Assembly: GCA_036003885.1 (NCBI GenBank)
Contig: DASYSA010000645.1
Coordinates: forward strand, 1 to 12,253
Reading direction: 5' to 3'
Source of the DNA: DASYSA01 sp036003885
GTDB lineage: Bacteria; Acidobacteriota; Blastocatellia; UBA7656
Length of the DNA: 12,253 nucleotides
In this document: piece after piece, positions 9,232 to 12,253 of the stretch
Layout: each line of letters opens with the position of its first letter
Numbering within the stretch: the stretch's first letter is position 1
Notes under the pieces: model-generated
Told to the model about the DNA's origin: nothing
The model's input: the letters and a program-made list of their open reading frames with translations, nothing else
The model's database searches: none
Made by a program: the position numbers and the translations under genes

Positions 9232-9479
9232 GACCTAATCCCACTCCTGGAGGGATTCGACTGTAGTTTCGAGTCACGGCGCGATCCTAACATTGTAGAA
9301 TGTCGACAGACAACAAATGTGCGTCAACCGCAACCGGAAAGGCCAATAATGAGCCTGTTCATTGGAACCTTATTACGTGGCTTGGGGCTACGGACGCGTA
9401 GAAGTCGACGTTGGCCCTACAATGACTGAGATGTATCCTTCTGGTGTCAAACAATCATTCGAGGTGACGGAGGTCGCAA
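9232..9479. promoter_or_regulatory. Divergent promoter region between GH78 and ExbD-like lipoprotein genes
   Basis: These 248 bases must drive both divergent genes. Two small symmetric sites lie side by side: ACATTgtagAATGT (9290-9303) and the palindrome TGTCGACA (9301-9308), which could be an operator. TACAAT occurs on the minus strand within this cluster and on the plus strand at 9418-9423, either of which could be a -10 box, but neither has a well-placed -35. The clear signal is the plus-strand ribosome site GGAGGT at 9469-9474. Confidence 0.3.
9469..9474 (+). promoter_or_regulatory. Shine-Dalgarno site of the ExbD-like lipoprotein
   Basis: A perfect GGAGGT lies five bases before the ATG at 9480, the strongest ribosome site in the window. 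It excludes the overlapping frame that starts at 9362. Confidence 0.85.
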
Positions 9480-10268
9480 ATGAAACAAGATCGTCGGTCC
9501 TCGAGGATCATTACATATCTCTCAGCATGCAGCTTGCTGATTGCTCTCGCCGTAAGTTGTCAGACGCGGCAGGAAGACCGACCGAATTCTCTTATCAACT
9601 CCGGCAAGCAGTTTGGTTGCCCAACCGCAGAGCGTGCTCCGAAGCACAAGACAATCGACTACGAACACTCTATTCTCGTTTCTATTACCGCGGACACAAA
9701 GGTATTCGTTGGTAGAGATCCAGTGGCGCAGGAGGGCTTTGGCCAGAAAGTGAAGGCCGCGTTGGCAACCGATCCTCGGGCCACCGTATTCCTTAGGATT
9801 GACCAACTCGCCAAGTATGACATCGTCGCAACGGTAGTTGATATGGCTTTTGAGTCCGGCGCCGACAGAGTGTTTTTTGTAGTCGACCAGGCGGCCGCCA
9901 GGGAGCCCGATGCACCGGGTTTCGATTACAGCGTACCCGTTAGGAGGTGTGAGCCGCGTGATTCATTTGTCGTGACGCTCAAGCAGGGCAAGAACGACAG
10001 TCTCGAAGTTACTATCAACAACCGAGGATTTCCTTCCATCAGCGAGTTAGTCGCAATACTGCCAGATCTCATGAGCCCAAGACCTCCTTCCAATAGACAC
10101 ATCTTTTTGAAGCCGGCGAACGACGTTTACTATCGAGACGTGATCGCCGTTCTCGACGGCGCGGCAGGATCAGGTATGGAATACTTCTCCCTCTGGACCC
10201 CGGAGTCCAGTAAGCTCTTCCCAGATGTGCGGCCTAAGCGGCAGCAGTCCTGGGTCCCGATCCCGTAA
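9480..10268 (+). CDS. Lipoprotein with tandem ExbD/TolR-like periplasmic domains
   Basis: The product has 262 residues. The N-terminus is a lipoprotein signal: RRSSR, hydrophobic ITYLSACSLLIALAV, then SC with acylation expected at C27. After a linker, residues ~64-136 match the ExbD/TolR periplasmic fold: a strand with turn (ILVSITADTKVFVG), a helix (GQKVKAALATDP), a strand (ATVFLRID), then the family-typical YDIVATVVDMAFESGADRVF. A second diverged copy spans ~162-239: SFVVTLKQG, LEVTINNRGF, SISELVAILPDLM, IFLKPANDVYYRDVIAVLDG, GMEYFSLW. ExbD and TolR energise outer-membrane transport or brace the envelope, through one N-terminal membrane helix with a proton-binding Asp. Here that helix is replaced by a lipid anchor, so the protein cannot carry protons itself. 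No exbB or tonB lies nearby. It may bind peptidoglycan or act as a dominant or competing partner, but its role is not known. The start is fixed by GGAGGT. Confidence 0.78.
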   Translation: MKQDRRSSRIITYLSACSLLIALAVSCQTRQEDRPNSLINSGKQFGCPTAERAPKHKTIDYEHSILVSITADTKVFVGRDPVAQEGFGQKVKAALATDPRATVFLRIDQLAKYDIVATVVDMAFESGADRVFFVVDQAAAREPDAPGFDYSVPVRRCEPRDSFVVTLKQGKNDSLEVTINNRGFPSISELVAILPDLMSPRPPSNRHIFLKPANDVYYRDVIAVLDGAAGSGMEYFSLWTPESSKLFPDVRPKRQQSWVPIP

Positions 10269-10438
10269 CGCATAATATCGACACAAATCAGAGAATGGAT
10301 TCAAGCTCGTCAACCCGCGCAGCTGTTCGGCTAGTGGCCGTTCCGTCATATTGTTGCTTTACTCTTCGAACTCCCTTAGGATGTCGCTCGCACACACCTC
10401 AATGCTTCAACAGGTCGAAGTACTACTGGAGAACATCC
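10269..10438. other. Intergenic gap before the GHL6-like gene
   Basis: These 170 bases contain no open frame of note and no terminator hairpin that I can see. A GGAG at 10428-10431, seven bases before the ATG at 10439, is the ribosome site of the next gene. A promoter for that gene could lie here, but no clear box pair was found. Confidence 0.4.
10428..10431 (+). promoter_or_regulatory. Shine-Dalgarno site of the GHL6-like gene
   Basis: GGAG with a seven-base gap to ATG 10439, directly before the Tat signal, supports this start. Confidence 0.6.
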
Positions 10439-12253
10439 ATGGCCAATTCCAGTAAGCCAACATCACCCTTATCTCGCAGAGAGTTTCTGCAGACCACAGT
10501 TCTGGCCGGCGCTACCATCACCCTGTGTAAACCGACTCTGGGCTTGCCACTGGCGAGTGAGGCAATCGACGCAGTCCCGCCGCCAACTCCAAGCTGGGTG
10601 GACAAACCTATGCGTTGGGCGCAGCTCACCCTCGTGGAAGACGATCCCGGGAAGTTCGATCCGCAGTTCTGGCTCGACTACTTCAAACGCACTCGCTCGG
10701 ACGCAGTTTGCCTCAGCGCGGGAGGATGCGTCGCGTATTATCCGACGAATTTGCCTTTCCATCATCGCAGCCAATGGCTCGGCGATTCCGATCCGTTTGG
10801 GTCACTGGTTGCCGGCTGTCGAAAGCTCGGTATGGTCGTGATCGCCCGGACCGATCCGCATGCAACCTACGACGACGTCCAGGCTGCACACCCGGATTGG
10901 ATCGCGGTTGATGCCAACGGCAATAAGCGACGTCACTGGGCCTCGCCCGAGATGTGGGTCACCTGCGCGCTCGGTCCTTACAACTTCGAGTTCATGACTG
11001 AAGTGAAGAAGGAGATCGCTTCACGCTACAAAGTGGACGCCATCTTTATCAACCGCTGGGACGGTTCCGGCATGTGCTATTGCGAACATTGCCGAAGATC
11101 TTTTAGCGAAGCAGCCGGTCACGACCTGCCGCGCACGAATACTCCGCAGGATCCGGTCCACCGTGCTTACGTCCTCTGGCGCCAGCGAAGACTCTTCGAC
11201 CTGTGGCAACTCTGGGATCGCGAGGTTCGCAAGATCAATCCCAACTCGTGTGTGATTCCAAACACGGGCGGCGGAGCGACCAGTTCGCTGGACATGAAGA
11301 GAATCGGCGAACTCGCGCCGACGCTCATTGCGGACCGTCAGGCACGGCGAGGCCTCACCGCCCCGTGGGCCAATGGCAAGAACGGCAAAGAGTTTCGCGC
11401 CGCGATGGGCCGCAAGCCGATTGTCGGCATCTTCAGCGTCGGCCTGGAAGAACCTTATCGATGGAAAGACTCCGTTCAGAGCGAGGCCGAGATTCGCATC
11501 TGGGTTGCCGATGGCATAGCCAACGACCTGCGTCCGTGGTTCACGAAATTCTCCGGCGTGCTCCACGATGAACGCTGGCTGCGTGTCGTCGAAGACATCT
11601 ACCGCCGCCACGCCCGATGGGAACCGTACCTCCGCAATGAAGCCTCGCTCGCTCGCGTGGGCCTGGTCTATTCGCAACAGACCGCATGGTTCTATGGGGG
11701 CGACCGCGCAGCTTCCAAAGTCGAAGACCACACGCTCGGGTGGTACCAGGCCTTGATCGAAGCGCGCATACCGTTCGAGATGGTGCATGACCAGTTGCTT
11801 GACAGCGCTCACGTACAGCAGTTCAAGACCCTGATTCTTGCAAACCTCGCTGCGCTCTCCGACGCCCAGTGCAGACAACTTCGCGAATTCGTCAATAGCG
11901 GCGGAAGCATCATCGCGACCTACGAAACCAGCTTGTATGACGAGTGGGGTGTGCGCCGAAAGGATTTCGGATTAGGCGATCTTTTCGGAGTGAGTTTCAA
12001 AAGCAGCGCCGAAGCCCCGATGCGAAACGCCTATTTGCGCCTCGAACATGACTCCACGCATGGACATCCTCTTCTAAAAGGTCTCGAAGACGCCTCGCGC
12101 ATCATCCATGGCGTATGGCGCCTTGAAGTTGAAGCCCGCGAGAGATTTCCAAACGCGCCACTGACGCTGATCCTGAGTTATCCCGATCTCCCGATGGAGA
12201 AGGTCTATCCACGGATCGCGAAGACCGACAAGCCCGAGGTGTATCTGCGGGAG
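10439..12253 (+). CDS. Tat-exported GHL6/GH42-like glycoside hydrolase, C-terminus cut by window
   Basis: Reading codon by codon from ATG 10439 gives 605 open codons to the window edge. The start is a twin-arginine signal (LSRREFLQTTVLAGATITL), so export of a folded enzyme is expected. Residues ~58-370 resemble the hypothetical glycosyl hydrolase 6 type TIM barrel: MRWAQLTLVEDDPGKFD, DAVCLSAGGCVAYYPT, LGMVVIARTDPHATYDD, HPDWIAVDANG and VDAIFINRWDGSG. D208 in the last is a candidate catalytic acid by position on a strand end. A cysteine motif C213-x-C-x-x-C218 (CYCEHC) follows, as I recall from this group, perhaps binding metal. From ~400 on (RVGLVYSQQTAWFYGG, LILANLAALSD, LREFVNSGGSIIATYETSLYD) it looks like the trimerisation domain of GH42 beta-galactosidases. 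Substrate unknown. A 285-codon frame on the opposite strand (11021-11878) is a shadow. Confidence 0.83.
   Translation, partial: MANSSKPTSPLSRREFLQTTVLAGATITLCKPTLGLPLASEAIDAVPPPTPSWVDKPMRWAQLTLVEDDPGKFDPQFWLDYFKRTRSDAVCLSAGGCVAYYPTNLPFHHRSQWLGDSDPFGSLVAGCRKLGMVVIARTDPHATYDDVQAAHPDWIAVDANGNKRRHWASPEMWVTCALGPYNFEFMTEVKKEIASRYKVDAIFINRWDGSGMCYCEHCRRSFSEAAGHDLPRTNTPQDPVHRAYVLWRQRRLFDLWQLWDREVRKINPNSCVIPNTGGGATSSLDMKRIGELAPTLIADRQARRGLTAPWANGKNGKEFRAAMGRKPIVGIFSVGLEEPYRWKDSVQSEAEIRIWVADGIANDLRPWFTKFSGVLHDERWLRVVEDIYRRHARWEPYLRNEASLARVGLVYSQQTAWFYGGDRAASKVEDHTLGWYQALIEARIPFEMVHDQLLDSAHVQQFKTLILANLAALSDAQCRQLREFVNSGGSIIATYETSLYDEWGVRRKDFGLGDLFGVSFKSSAEAPMRNAYLRLEHDSTHGHPLLKGLEDASRIIHGVWRLEVEARERFPNAPLTLILSYPDLPMEKVYPRIAKTDKPEVYLRE

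Noticed and set aside
9418..9423. TACAAT as a -10 box for the lipoprotein gene
   Set aside because: No -35-like hexamer at 16-18 bases upstream; noted only inside the intergenic entry.
11021..11878. 285-codon minus-strand frame near the right end
   Set aside because: The plus strand carries a 605-codon frame with a Tat signal, barrel motifs and a ribosome site across the same bases.

Overview
The window looks like chromosomal DNA of a Gram-negative soil bacterium. Acidobacteriota is the best guess, but this is an inference from protein style, not from a marker gene. Reasons: moderately high GC, an OmpR-type winged-helix N-terminus of the kind common in that phylum, two Tat-exported enzymes, a GH78-like alpha-L-rhamnosidase, a GHL6-like sugar enzyme and an ExbD-like lipoprotein. 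No rRNA, tRNA, CRISPR array, transposase or phage gene was seen.

Layout. Positions 1-98 (-) are the start of a winged-helix regulator that leaves the window. Positions 347-1213 (+) encode a six-bladed beta-propeller with no export signal. A strong hairpin at 1282-1326 separates it from a convergent gene at 1364-1951 (-) for a small secreted four-cysteine protein. A 0.6-kb stretch without a convincing gene follows, holding a ~109-bp element bounded by perfect 16-bp inverted repeats (2377-2485). Positions 2550-4998 (+) form a compact three-gene unit: two unrecognised polytopic membrane proteins (one-base stop/start overlap) and an MFS transporter.

Convergent to that is a minus-strand cluster read 9231 to 5018: a secreted GH78-like alpha-L-rhamnosidase, a 111-aa conserved-looking protein, and a Tat-exported flavin amine oxidase, with gaps of about 30 bases. 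Divergent from it, 9480-10268 (+) encodes a lipoprotein with two ExbD/TolR-like periplasmic domains in tandem and no ExbD membrane helix. The window ends in a Tat-exported GHL6/GH42-like enzyme (10439 to the edge).

How the genes may work together. The GH78 and GHL6-like enzymes suggest breakdown of rhamnose-containing or other plant/microbial glycans in the periplasm or outside the cell. The amine oxidase and MFS carrier may process and move small molecules, but no substrate can be read from sequence. The most unusual proteins are the tandem ExbD-like lipoprotein and the propeller, whose six blades alternate between two subtypes. I see no complete known defence, secretion or biosynthetic system. 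All family assignments rest on motif reading, not on database searches.
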